NCBI RefSeq assembly: GCF_046483665.1
Contig: NZ_JAWOCR010000013.1
Coordinates: forward strand, 81,093-145,092
DNA: 64,000 nucleotides
Direction of reading: 5' to 3'
DNA from: Thiohalophilus sp046483665
Lineage (GTDB): Bacteria > Pseudomonadota > Gammaproteobacteria > UBA6429 > Thiohalophilaceae
Both the position numbers and the translations under genes were made by a program. Position 1 is the first letter of the stretch. The number at the start of each line of letters is the position of its first letter. Under the pieces are notes generated by a model. The model was not told the DNA's origin and did no database searches. It saw only the letters and a program-made list of their open reading frames with translations. This document shows positions 45,326-54,224 of the stretch, piece by piece.

Positions 45326-46018
45326 TCAGGCGGACTGCTTGATGAGCGGCAGGGAGGGGCGTAGAGAGCGAGCCATGGAGCGAAACAGGGTCACCTGCTC
45401 GCCGGCGCGCATGCCACTGAGAATATCCTCGTAATCCTCGCCATCGGTCTGCAGGCTCTCCTGGTACCACTGTTCGCCGGCATCGCTATAATGCGTCCGG
45501 ATATAGGCATCGACCGCCTCACGAGTAGCAGCATGGGCACTGAACTCGGCCACCGTCCGGGACACGCGCACCAGCCAGGCCTGCACAAACACCTCGCCGC
45601 GTCGCTCCTGCTCGGCGCGATCCTCTATCCCCAGATTGGCGACAAATGTCTCCCGGGCCGCTTCAAGCTGGCGATAGAGTACGCTGAAACAGTAGCCCGC
45701 CACCCGTGGCGCCTGTTCCAGCCCGATAAAACGGAATTCCGGGGCACGGCCATAGCGGCGCGAGACCAGTACCCGGGAATCAAAGGCCTCGCAGATCAGA
45801 TTGGACAGAGCGACGGCCCAGAACGGCGGGTTATAGCGATTGCCCGAGTCGATCACCGCCTCGCCCACCCCGGCAGCCAGAATCTGATCTTCTTCAATCC
45901 GATGTTTTTGCATCAAACGGTGCGCCTGGCGCAATGCCGCGGCCGCCTCGTTGGGATTACCCGACTCGGACAGGCGCAAACACTTGCAGATTTTGTCGAT
46001 GATTTTCTCGTTATTCAC
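45326..46018 (-). CDS. DUF2786 domain protein
   Basis: The 230-residue protein opens with a DUF2786-like helical domain (KIIDKICKCLRLSESGNPNE, EAAAALRQAHRLMQKHRI). A second domain with ALSNLICEAFDSRVLVSR and a helical tail follow. The family occurs in phages and chromosomes and has no settled function. There is no sign of a prophage around it. It is divergent from nadA. Confidence 0.75.
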   Translation of the reverse strand: MNNEKIIDKICKCLRLSESGNPNEAAAALRQAHRLMQKHRIEEDQILAAGVGEAVIDSGNRYNPPFWAVALSNLICEAFDSRVLVSRRYGRAPEFRFIGLEQAPRVAGYCFSVLYRQLEAARETFVANLGIEDRAEQERRGEVFVQAWLVRVSRTVAEFSAHAATREAVDAYIRTHYSDAGEQWYQESLQTDGEDYEDILSGMRAGEQVTLFRSMARSLRPSLPLIKQSA

Positions 46019-46298
46019 GGCGCTCTTCCTTGCGTGACTTTCCTTAATAATACTATATAATCAGCCTCTTACAAGATATTTTTGCCATAATACTTTAAGA
46101 ATTGTGCGCCGCCGGTGATTTCCTGACCAGCTTTTCGGGCGCCGACCTTGCACGCTGGCTGCACAGGACATATATGTAAGAGTAGACTGGTATAACCGCG
46201 TCGCAGCTCCCCCATCGGCTATATACCCTCAGAATGACCTCGCTGGGTAAGCTATAGCAGGTAATCGGTCATAAAACGAAGCAAACTTGTTGGTAAAG

Positions 46299-47393
46299 AT
46301 GATGAATTCCGCTCAGGCACCCAGTATCGATATCGAACCGATTCGTCAGCAGGCGCTGCTGACACCGCCGGCCAAACCGCCGGGCGAGGCCGAACGCCAG
46401 GCGCTGTTCGAACGCATCAAGGGACTGCTGAAAGAGAAGGATGCTGTCCTGGTGGCCCACTACTACACCGACGACGACCTGCAGCAGCTGGCCGACGAGA
46501 CCGGCGGCTGCGTCTCCGACTCTCTGGAGATGGCCCGCTTCGGCCATGACCACCCGGCCAGTACCATCGTGGTAGCCGGTGTGCGCTTCATGGGCGAGAC
46601 CGCCAAGATCCTCAACCCCGAAAAGCGGGTGCTTATGCCAACCCTGCAGGCCGAGTGCTCGCTGGATCTCAGCTGCCCCGCGGACCGGTTCAGCGCCTTC
46701 TGCGACCAGTATCCCGACCGCACTGTGGTGGTCTATGCCAATACCTCCGCCGAAGTGAAGGCGCGTGCCGACTGGGTGGTCACCTCCAGCATTGCCACCA
46801 AAGTAGTTCAGTATCTGCATGACCGGGGCGAGAAAATCATCTGGGCGCCGGACCGCTACCTGGGCGACTATGTGCAAAAAGTCACCGGCGCCGATATGAT
46901 CCTGTGGCAGGGCGCCTGCATCGTGCACGACGAGTTCAAGGCCGCCGAACTGCGCAAGCTACGTGAGAAACATCCCGGGGCGGCGGTGCTGGTGCACCCC
47001 GAATCCCCGGCCGATGTCATCGAACAGGCCGATGTGGTCGGCTCTACTACCCGGTTAATCAACGCAGTGCACGATCTGCCCAACGAGACCTTCATCATCG
47101 CCACCGACAAAGGCATTTTCTACAAAATGCACGAAGCGGCCCCGGATAAAAAACTGATCGAGGCGCCCACCGGTGGCATCGGCGCCTCCTGCGGCAGTTG
47201 CGCCCACTGCCCGTGGATGGCGATGAACGGCCTGCAGAACCTGGCCAACTCCCTCGAACAGGGTAGCAACGAGATTCACGTGGATCCCGAGATCAGCCGT
47301 CAGGCCAGGGTCTCGGTGCAGCGTATGCTAGACTTTGCCGCCGAACTGAAAGCCGGCGCCATCGGAAAAAGCAATACCGCCTCGCCGGCCTGA
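46299..47393 (+). CDS. nadA: Quinolinate synthase
   Basis: NadA condenses iminoaspartate with dihydroxyacetone phosphate to quinolinate for NAD synthesis, using a 4Fe-4S cluster. The ligand cysteines are in LQAECSLDLS, LWQGACIVHDEF and the SCGSCAHCPWM region. HYYTDDDLQQLADETGG is a substrate-site block. Adjacent ATGs at 46299 and 46302 and a TTG at 46287 are possible starts. The 280-base upstream gap holds a TATAAT at 46056 but no structured leader I recognise. nadB is not in view. Confidence 0.96.
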   Translation: MMNSAQAPSIDIEPIRQQALLTPPAKPPGEAERQALFERIKGLLKEKDAVLVAHYYTDDDLQQLADETGGCVSDSLEMARFGHDHPASTIVVAGVRFMGETAKILNPEKRVLMPTLQAECSLDLSCPADRFSAFCDQYPDRTVVVYANTSAEVKARADWVVTSSIATKVVQYLHDRGEKIIWAPDRYLGDYVQKVTGADMILWQGACIVHDEFKAAELRKLREKHPGAAVLVHPESPADVIEQADVVGSTTRLINAVHDLPNETFIIATDKGIFYKMHEAAPDKKLIEAPTGGIGASCGSCAHCPWMAMNGLQNLANSLEQGSNEIHVDPEISRQARVSVQRMLDFAAELKAGAIGKSNTASPA

Positions 47394-47467
47394 TCAAGAT
47401 CTTCCAACTACAGGCCGTGCGTCACTGGCCGCGGACAATAAAATAATCCACTAACCAGGGAACACCG

Positions 47468-48682
47468 GTGGCGCTCGATCTGCAACGCTCACTCAAAACG
47501 CTTCTTCTCCCTGCTCTGTTGTTACTTGCGGTATATCTGCTGCAACAACCGCTCAGCGATCAACTGATGCCATTGGGCGGAATCCTTGTACGTCTGCCCT
47601 ATGCCCTGTTTATTACCGGCATGGCCTTCGCCCTGCTGTTTCGTCATAGTCGCGAATTCTTCAACCTGCTGATTCTGCTGCTCTGCGTCGCTGTGCTGGA
47701 TGTGGCTGTCTGGTCGGCCTCGCCCCACCCGCAGGCAACATTGATCCATGCCCTGCTCTGCCTGCTGGTGCCCATTAACCTGATTATAAATGATCTGTGG
47801 CGGGAACGGGGAATACTCAATCGTTACGGCCTGCAACGTGCGGCAGTCATCGCAACACAATTGTTGCTGGCAGTCTGGGTAGTACACAACTTACCCGGCA
47901 CGCTGGTTGATAGCCTGTCTTTTACTCCGCTGCCGTTATTGGCGGCTTCACCCATCCCGGCACTGGCACAACTGGTAATCCTGTTGTGTAGTATTATTTT
48001 ACTGATTTATGTCTTCACTCATCCGGCACCGCTGCAAGGAGCGCTGTTTATTGTCTTTATCACTCTGGTACTTGCCCTGCATCAGTTCGACACGCCGGTC
48101 CTGTCCCGGCTCTATTTATTGCTGAGTGGTCTGCTAATTCTGCTGGCCCTGTTATTCAGCATTCGCCAACTGGCTTATTACGATGAACTGACCCGTTTGC
48201 CATCACGACGGTCCCTGCGACAGGCTTTACTATCTCAGGGCAGTCGTTACAGCCTTGCCATGGTCGACGTGGATCATTTCAAAAAGCTCAACGACACTCA
48301 TGGCCACGACGTGGGCGATCAGGTACTGCGCATGCTGGCGGTCCATCTGAACAGGGTTAAAGGCAGCAAGGCATTTCGTTATGGCGGGGAGGAATTCACT
48401 CTGATCTTTGCCGGAAAACTGGCCGACGAAGCACAGACCCTTCTCGAACAGTTACGCGAGACCATCGCCAGCAGCCCGTTCAAGGTGCGCCACAAATCCC
48501 GCCCCGCCAAACGGCCGGATAAACTCCATCCCCGATCTGACACGCCCGCGTTATCCATCAGCGTAAGCATCGGTGTAGCCGACACGACCCGTGCCGACGA
48601 TCCTCAGACGATCATGAAACAGGCCGATCAGGCGCTGTATCAGGCCAAGAAAAAAGGCCGTAATCGGGTTGTGGCAAGTTGA
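47468..48682 (+). CDS. Membrane diguanylate cyclase (GGDEF)
   Basis: The 404-residue protein starts at GTG 47468 with AGGGAAC upstream. It has about seven hydrophobic helices in its first 225 residues. A complete GGDEF domain follows, with FRYGGEEFTLIF as the catalytic motif and LAMVDVDHFKKLNDTHGHD as the metal and substrate site. It should make c-di-GMP in response to a membrane or envelope signal. It follows nadA by 75 bases and converges with the YheT gene, with one base between stops. Confidence 0.92.
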   Translation: MALDLQRSLKTLLLPALLLLAVYLLQQPLSDQLMPLGGILVRLPYALFITGMAFALLFRHSREFFNLLILLLCVAVLDVAVWSASPHPQATLIHALLCLLVPINLIINDLWRERGILNRYGLQRAAVIATQLLLAVWVVHNLPGTLVDSLSFTPLPLLAASPIPALAQLVILLCSIILLIYVFTHPAPLQGALFIVFITLVLALHQFDTPVLSRLYLLLSGLLILLALLFSIRQLAYYDELTRLPSRRSLRQALLSQGSRYSLAMVDVDHFKKLNDTHGHDVGDQVLRMLAVHLNRVKGSKAFRYGGEEFTLIFAGKLADEAQTLLEQLRETIASSPFKVRHKSRPAKRPDKLHPRSDTPALSISVSIGVADTTRADDPQTIMKQADQALYQAKKKGRNRVVAS

Positions 48683-48683
48683 A

Positions 48684-49676
48684 TCAAAAAAACCGGGCCA
48701 GGTAATCGGGCACCGCCTCTGTCAGCCAGTAATGAGGCCTCGCGAGGGACCCGCTGACAAAGCCGACGTGCCCACCACGAGGACTCACTGCCAGCCCTAC
48801 GTTGTCGGGCAATTGTTGCGGATCAGGCAGGACCGCCGGAGTCATGAACGGATCATCGTACGCCTGGATGATCAATGTCGGCTGCTGGATATCGCCAAGA
48901 TAGCCAAAAGCACTCGATTGTCGATAATAATCGTCGGCATCGGCAAAGCCGTGCATCGGTGCGGTAAAACACTCATCGAACTGACGAAAGGTTCGCACTT
49001 TTTCGATCCGTTGGCGCGTCAACCCGATCAGTTGTTCATAATCGTGGTTGGAAAATTTCGCCAATACCGCGGTCACCAGACTCTTGACCAGGTGACGTTC
49101 GTAAACTCTTGAAAATCCCTGATTGATACGATCGGCACAAACATCCAGTTTAAGGGGGGCCGATACCGACACCGCCGCTTGTAACGGCGATTTCCCGCCC
49201 CACTCTGCCTGCAGCTTGAGCAGCATGTTGCCGCCCAGCGAATAGCCCACGGCAGCCAGCGGCGCATGGGGATACTGTTGTCTCAACCAGGTTAAAAAAT
49301 AACGCGCATCGCCGGTCTCGCCGCTGTGATAAGAACGCGGCAGGCGATTGATCTGCCCGGAACAACCGCGAAAATGCATCAACACGCCGTGCCAGCCGGA
49401 TTGCTCGATGGTCCGCAGAATATCGCGCGCATAAGGAGAATAGATCGAGCCTTCCAGCCCATGGAACACCGCTACGATCGGGGTTCTGCTGCCTGCCGCG
49501 GGTTTGTTGTACCAGCTGAGATCGACAAAATCACCATCGGGCAGCGTTAACTCCTGCCAGTTCACATCAAGTGGACGACGATTGATAAACCGCGGCAACA
49601 GGGTCTGCACATGGGGATTACCCAGCCCCGGAGCCGGTACAAAAGACGACAGGGAACTCGCCTGCAACAGGTTCAT
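48684..49676 (-). CDS. yheT: YheT-type alpha/beta hydrolase
   Basis: The 330-residue protein has the YheT family pattern. The nucleophile Ser is in AVGYSLGGNMLLK, an Asp in AYDDPFMTP and the His in SPRGGHVGFVSG. FHGLEGSIYSPYAR and HFRGCSGQINRLPRSYHSG are family-specific blocks. It is a cytosolic esterase-like enzyme without a firm substrate. Confidence 0.92.
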   Translation of the reverse strand: MNLLQASSLSSFVPAPGLGNPHVQTLLPRFINRRPLDVNWQELTLPDGDFVDLSWYNKPAAGSRTPIVAVFHGLEGSIYSPYARDILRTIEQSGWHGVLMHFRGCSGQINRLPRSYHSGETGDARYFLTWLRQQYPHAPLAAVGYSLGGNMLLKLQAEWGGKSPLQAAVSVSAPLKLDVCADRINQGFSRVYERHLVKSLVTAVLAKFSNHDYEQLIGLTRQRIEKVRTFRQFDECFTAPMHGFADADDYYRQSSAFGYLGDIQQPTLIIQAYDDPFMTPAVLPDPQQLPDNVGLAVSPRGGHVGFVSGSLARPHYWLTEAVPDYLARFF

Positions 49677-49711
49677 GTCAATCGTTGCTCAGTTTGCCTG
49701 TCGCACTGGCA

Positions 49712-51307
49712 TCAGGACTGACCGTTCATGCCGGCATAAACGATGCCCGACAACCGTGCCATCTCGTAATCGAACGTGGCCAGATCCGTCTGGTTAAACT
49801 GGTCGAGACGTCCATGCCCGCAGGCCCGCGCCATCACCTGCATCAATTGCACGGACGATTGCAGAAAGCGGGCCAGACGATGGGCGCTGTCATCCACGTC
49901 CAGCCGTTTACGCAGTGCGGGGTCCTGGGTGGCCACCCCAGAGGGGCACTGGTTGGTGTGACAGATACGTGCCGCCACGCAACCGATCGCCTGAATGGCG
50001 CTATTGGCCAGCGCAATGCCATCGGCGCCCAGTGCCAGAGCCTTGATAAAGTCGGCTGGTGTGCGCAGGCCGCCGGTGATGATCAGGGTAACCTTGCCGC
50101 TGACACCCTGTTGATCCAGATAACGGCGCGCCCGGGCCAGCGCCGGAATGGTCGGCACGCTGATGTGATCGCGAAACAGTAACGGAGAGGCGCCGGTGCC
50201 ACCGCCGCGCCCGTCGAGAATCAGATAATCGGCACCGGCCTGCAGAGCGAACTCGATATCCCGTTCAATATGATTGGCGCTCAGTTTGAACCCGACGGGA
50301 ATCCCGCCGCTGATCGCCCGCACCCGATCGGCAAAACGTTTGAAGTCGGCTGGCTCGCGCAGTTCAGAAAAGGTCGGCGGCGAATAGGCCGGCTCACCTT
50401 CTGGAATACCGCGTACCCCGGCGATCCTTTTGCTGACCTTGGCGCCAGGAAGATGCCCGCCGGTGCCGGTCTTGGCTGCTTGCCCGCCCTTGAAATGAAA
50501 CGCCTGCACCTTCTCGGGAATTGTTTCGTCATAACCGAAACAGGCGCTCCCCAGTTCGAACAGATAGCGACTGTTAAGCTGCTGTTCCTCAGCCAGCATC
50601 CCGCCCTCGCCGGAACAGATCCCGGTACCCACCTGTTCGGCCCCCTTGGCCAGTGCCAGCCGTGCCTCCTCGGAAAGGGAACCGAAGCTCATGTCGGAGA
50701 CCAGTAACGGTGTTTTAAGGCATAGCGGTTTTTTGCTTTGCGGACCGATCACCAGTTCGGTAGCGACTGTGGCGTCATCATCCAGCGGTTTGTTGTGCAA
50801 CTGCGCCATCATGATCTGGATATCGTTCCAGTCAGGCAACCTGTGGCGTGGCACGCCCATTGCCGCCACCGGTCCGTGTTTGCCCAGCGTACCCAGACCC
50901 TCCCTGGCCAGCTGATGAATCAGCTCGATGGCTGGTTCTTCCCCGGTGATTTTCGGCTCGGGTTGCTTGTCCTTTTTATGAAGGCCCTGCTTACCAGCAT
51001 CAGTCGTGTTGTCCTCGCCAGAGACTTCCTTGCCTACATGGCTCTCGAAGAACTGATTGTGCGAACCATCGCAAAAAGGCAGATTGCCACTGTGCTTGCA
51101 GTTGCACAAAAAGGCTTCACCTTCCTTCTGCGGTGTAAACACCAGTGGCTCGAAACCAGTAACAGCATGCGAGCCATCACAAAATGGCTGATTCTGCGAG
51201 CGACCACAGACGCAAAAATAATATTCCTGATCGTTGGAAAGTTTAACTTTGGCGGGTTTATTGTCGGCGACAACCGGTTTTTTTGCCATACGCGTAGCAG
51301 CTTCCAT
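49712..51307 (-). CDS. Fusion of two CDGSH iron-sulfur domains with a glutamate-synthase-like FMN domain
   Basis: The N-terminal 100 residues carry two CDGSH motifs, CVCGRSQNQPFCDGSH and CNCKHSGNLPFCDGSH, each able to hold a 2Fe-2S cluster by three Cys and one His. After a charged linker (about 105-125) comes a GltB2-type FMN barrel. It has LVSDMSFGSLSEEARLALAK, FKGGQAAKTGTGGHLPGAKV, LDGRGGGTGASP and a cysteine group in HTNQCPSGVATQDP. The glutaminase domain of GltB is absent. ATGs at 51307 and 51289 are both possible; GGAAG favours 51289. The reaction is unknown; intramolecular electron transfer from CDGSH to FMN is an inference. Confidence 0.88.
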   Translation of the reverse strand: MEAATRMAKKPVVADNKPAKVKLSNDQEYYFCVCGRSQNQPFCDGSHAVTGFEPLVFTPQKEGEAFLCNCKHSGNLPFCDGSHNQFFESHVGKEVSGEDNTTDAGKQGLHKKDKQPEPKITGEEPAIELIHQLAREGLGTLGKHGPVAAMGVPRHRLPDWNDIQIMMAQLHNKPLDDDATVATELVIGPQSKKPLCLKTPLLVSDMSFGSLSEEARLALAKGAEQVGTGICSGEGGMLAEEQQLNSRYLFELGSACFGYDETIPEKVQAFHFKGGQAAKTGTGGHLPGAKVSKRIAGVRGIPEGEPAYSPPTFSELREPADFKRFADRVRAISGGIPVGFKLSANHIERDIEFALQAGADYLILDGRGGGTGASPLLFRDHISVPTIPALARARRYLDQQGVSGKVTLIITGGLRTPADFIKALALGADGIALANSAIQAIGCVAARICHTNQCPSGVATQDPALRKRLDVDDSAHRLARFLQSSVQLMQVMARACGHGRLDQFNQTDLATFDYEMARLSGIVYAGMNGQS

Positions 51308-51364
51308 GATTCAAAAGTCAGGACTAAGTATATGAATCTGTCTATCCCGGGACAACCGACATAA

Positions 51365-51784
51365 CTACTCGTCGGCACGAACCTTGCCGCGATTACGCTT
51401 GATTTTACTACGCTTTTGTTTGGATTCCAGACGGCGCTTGACCGACCCACGTGTCGGTCGGGTCGGCCTGCGTTTTTTATGCGTCACCAGCACCGAGCGT
51501 ATCAGCTCACGCAGCCGTTCCAGTGCCTCCTCGCGGTTTTTCTCCTGGCTGCGATAACCTTGCGCCTTGATCACGATTACCCCCTCAGAGGAGATGCGTT
51601 GATCGGACAAGGCCAGCAAACGTTGTTTATAGGGCATCGGCAGCGATGAGGCATTGATATCAAAGCGCAGATGTATGGCCGAAGCCACCTTGTTCACATT
51701 CTGACCGCCAGCCCCCTGGGCGCGGATCGCCTGCATGTCGATCTCTCTGTCGGGAATAGCGATATCCTTTGAGACGCGCAACAT
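51365..51784 (-). CDS. arfB: Alternative ribosome-rescue factor ArfB
   Basis: The 139-residue protein has the release-factor GGQ loop (GAGGQNVNKVASAIHLRFD) and a basic tail (SVKRRLESKQKRSKIKRNRG). The tail enters the empty mRNA channel of stalled ribosomes, as in YaeJ/ArfB. The ATG at 51784 gives the family start MLRVSKDIAIPDREI. The upstream gene stops at 51789, so translation is probably coupled. Confidence 0.93.
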   Translation of the reverse strand: MLRVSKDIAIPDREIDMQAIRAQGAGGQNVNKVASAIHLRFDINASSLPMPYKQRLLALSDQRISSEGVIVIKAQGYRSQEKNREEALERLRELIRSVLVTHKKRRPTRPTRGSVKRRLESKQKRSKIKRNRGKVRADE

Positions 51785-51788
51785 AAAC

Positions 51789-52124
51789 TCAATCCACCAT
51801 AACACTGGCGACGGCCGCCCCGGTGCACCGATCAATGCTTAACTGCATACGGCAAAAGGCTGGTTTGTGTAGTGGCTCATCCCCACAACTGCAGTTGGCG
51901 ATGATCTCGGTGAAAAATACCCCGATGCGGGCATGCAGCATCCGGTCATCCTGCTCGATGCCCAGTACGCTCACTTGCAGATCGATCGCATCAGGATAAC
52001 CACTCTCACTGGTAGCCCGATCCAGCGGCAGGTTCACCCCGACACCTGATTCCAGCTCCCGTTTCAGAGTCCGGATCAGAGCGTCCGGGTCGTGTTGCTC
52101 GATGGTGTGAAGCAGTTTCAGCAT
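51789..52124 (-). CDS. Small cysteine-containing protein, unknown
   Basis: The 111-residue protein starts MLKLLHTIEQHDPDALIRTL. The C-terminal half has four cysteines (NCSCGDEP, FCRMQ, DRCTG), which could bind metal, and a strand-rich centre. I do not recognise the family. It lies 4 bases before arfB and 6 bases after the yaiI stop, so the three form one transcript. Confidence 0.7.
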   Translation of the reverse strand: MLKLLHTIEQHDPDALIRTLKRELESGVGVNLPLDRATSESGYPDAIDLQVSVLGIEQDDRMLHARIGVFFTEIIANCSCGDEPLHKPAFCRMQLSIDRCTGAAVASVMVD

Positions 52125-52130
52125 GGCAGT

Positions 52131-52586
52131 TCAAACAGAGGGCTGGCTGTGGGTGAGGATCCTGTCAAGATGATTGGCAAACGTCTGGCGCTCGGTCTGG
52201 CTCATTGCCGCCTGCCCGCCAGTGTCCACCCCGCTGGCCCGTAGCGTATCCATGAAATCGCGCATGTTCAGGCGCGAGCGGATATTATCGAGAGTAAACA
52301 ACTCGCCGCGAAAACTCAGCGCCTGCCCGCCTTTTTCGATTACCTCGGCCGCCAGGGGGATGTCGCTGGTAATGACCAGATCACCCGGTTCGACGCGCCG
52401 TACAATCTCGTTGTCCGCCACGTCAAATCCGTGCTCGACTCGCATGGATTTAATATAGCGTGATCGGGGAGCCTTGACATACTGGTTCGCAACCAGTGTC
52501 ATCGATGTCTCCGTGCGTTGAGCCGCACGGAACAGGATCTCCTTGATCACCGCCGGACAGGCGTCGGCATCAACCCAGATGTGCAT
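52131..52586 (-). CDS. yaiI: YaiI/YqxD family protein (UPF0178)
   Basis: The 151-residue protein starts MHIWVDADACPAVIKEIL. It has the family's VANQYVKAPRS and VITSDIPLAAEVIEKGG blocks, an arrangement of acidic residues like PIN-type nuclease folds. Activity is not established. It lies after the cynS terminator and leads the three-gene unit with arfB. Confidence 0.93.
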   Translation of the reverse strand: MHIWVDADACPAVIKEILFRAAQRTETSMTLVANQYVKAPRSRYIKSMRVEHGFDVADNEIVRRVEPGDLVITSDIPLAAEVIEKGGQALSFRGELFTLDNIRSRLNMRDFMDTLRASGVDTGGQAAMSQTERQTFANHLDRILTHSQPSV

Positions 52587-52674
52587 GTCTGTATCCCGTA
52601 ATCTGTTTCAAACAGACAGTTTACAGGATCTTTATTGACTCTGGTGTCCCGAGCATGGCGGATCAGTATAGAAA

Positions 52675-52726
52675 CCCGCAAAGCAAAGCACCCCACCCGA
52701 TTGATGGAGGGGGCGTTATTTGCGGG
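52675..52726 (-). terminator. Strong hairpin after cynS
   Basis: The outer stem is CCCGCAAA with TTTGCGGG. An inner GC-rich stem (GCCCCCTCC with GGGTGGGGTGC, imperfect) extends it. On the minus strand it is followed by TTTCTATAC. It separates the cyanate operon from yaiI. Confidence 0.6.
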
Positions 52727-52756
52727 ATAATCGGTATAATGTATTCTTGGCGGCGT

Positions 52757-53254
52757 TCACCAGGACTTGTAGGGCAGGAATTTTCCGTTTAGTGTCAGAA
52801 CCACCCGATCGCCTGCCGGATTTTCTTCCTTCTCAATCTCCATACTGAAATCGATAGCACTCATGATGCCATCACCGAATTTTTCATGGATAACTTCCTT
52901 GATAGTGTCGCCATATACCCCGACCAGCTCATAAAACCGGTAGATCACCGGATCCTGCGGTACGCTCCAGTTCCAGGATTTATGGGGAAACGCCTGCAGA
53001 GCCGTACTGACTTGCGAGTCCAGGTCCAGTACACCACACAGTTTGTCGGCGATGTCTTTACTGGCGCTGTTTTTGCCGAAGCAAACCGAAGTGAGCCAGA
53101 TGACCCCGACGCCTACCTGATCGGCAATCGCCTGCCAGGTTGTTTGCTTGTCGATTTTCGCGGCTATAATTGCCTCGGTCATTTCTTCCTTGCTGAGCCG
53201 ACCTTTGGCCAGGGAACTGGATGGGGTAACGAGATGTTCTGCAGTTGCACTCAT
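52757..53254 (-). CDS. cynS: Cyanate hydratase (cyanase)
   Basis: Cyanase converts cyanate plus bicarbonate to carbamate and CO2, giving ammonia. The 165-residue protein has an N-terminal helix-turn-helix-like domain. The catalytic region DPVIYRFYELVGVYGDTIKE continues to DGIMSAIDF and contains the catalytic Arg, Glu and Ser. AAGGAG precedes the ATG, 15 bases after the transporter ATPase gene. It is the last gene of the operon. Confidence 0.97.
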   Translation of the reverse strand: MSATAEHLVTPSSSLAKGRLSKEEMTEAIIAAKIDKQTTWQAIADQVGVGVIWLTSVCFGKNSASKDIADKLCGVLDLDSQVSTALQAFPHKSWNWSVPQDPVIYRFYELVGVYGDTIKEVIHEKFGDGIMSAIDFSMEIEKEENPAGDRVVLTLNGKFLPYKSW

Positions 53255-53269
53255 GAGGTTCTCCTTGGG

Positions 53270-54220
53270 TTATTGCAGGTTCACGACCTGGCGAGTCTGT
53301 TCACTGCCTACGGTCTTTTCGGTTTCAAGTAATTGGCTGACCTGCCCGGTTGCCGGGTTCACTTCCGGGGGATAGGCCGGTCTGGCGTTTTCGTTGTGTG
53401 GTATGCGGGGCGAATCCGGGTCATTGAGTTCCTTGGAACGTTTCACCAGGAAGTCCACCAGGTGGTTGCGAATCGGATAATAGTTGGGGTTATGTATGAT
53501 ATTTTCCCGATCACGATGCCGCTGAATATCGATTACCACCGACTCGGCAATGGTCGCATTGGGACCGTTGCTCATCAAAAAGATGCGATCGGCCAGCAAA
53601 ATAGCTTCATCCACATCATGGGTGATCATGAATACAGTCTGCCCGGTCTGTTCGCAGATTTTGATCAGTTCCTCCTGAATCATCCCACGGGTCAGGGCGT
53701 CCAGCGCACCGAACGGTTCGTCCAGCAGTAACAGTTTAGGTTCGATGGCGAAGGCACGGGCAATACTCACACGCTGACGCATACCGCCAGAGAGTTGTGA
53801 TGGCTTGCGTAGCTCGGCACCTTTGAGCCCCACCATCTCGATATATTTCATGCTGTGCTCGTAAACCTGTTCATTGCTCCACTGAGGCCAGCGGGATTTC
53901 ACCGCGAAAGTAATGTTCTTCAGGCAGCTCATCCATGGCAGCAGGCTGTAATTCTGGAATACCACCCCACGGTCCAGACTCGGACCGGCTACTTCCCTGT
54001 TATCCATCAACACCACACCGCCACTGGCCTGATCCAGGCCAGCCAGAATATTCATAATGGTCGACTTGCCGCAGCCCGAATGGCCGATGATGCAGACAAA
54101 CTCGCCCTTGTTGATGCCGAAATTCAGATTTTCGAACACCGTTAACGGTTCGCCTCCCTTGGGGGCGGGGAATTGCTTGACCAGCCCCTGTGCATCGAGA
54201 AAGTATTTTTTCTTACTCAT
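53270..54220 (-). CDS. cynD: Cyanate/nitrate-type ABC transporter ATP-binding protein
   Basis: The 316-residue ATPase has Walker A GHSGCGKST, Q-loop VFQNYSLLPW, signature LSGGMRQRVSIARA, Walker B LLLLDEPFGALD and the switch His in FMITHDVDE. It is the NrtD/CynD type. The C-terminal tail after about residue 260 is longer than usual and proline-rich. GGAGTGAAAC precedes the ATG at 54220, 4 bases from the permease stop. Confidence 0.92.
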   Translation of the reverse strand: MSKKKYFLDAQGLVKQFPAPKGGEPLTVFENLNFGINKGEFVCIIGHSGCGKSTIMNILAGLDQASGGVVLMDNREVAGPSLDRGVVFQNYSLLPWMSCLKNITFAVKSRWPQWSNEQVYEHSMKYIEMVGLKGAELRKPSQLSGGMRQRVSIARAFAIEPKLLLLDEPFGALDALTRGMIQEELIKICEQTGQTVFMITHDVDEAILLADRIFLMSNGPNATIAESVVIDIQRHRDRENIIHNPNYYPIRNHLVDFLVKRSKELNDPDSPRIPHNENARPAYPPEVNPATGQVSQLLETEKTVGSEQTRQVVNLQ

Positions 54221-54224
54221 TGTT

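Noticed and set aside
46019..46298. Riboswitch upstream of nadA
   Set aside because: No recognisable conserved core or paired stems; only a TATAAT-like -10 was found.
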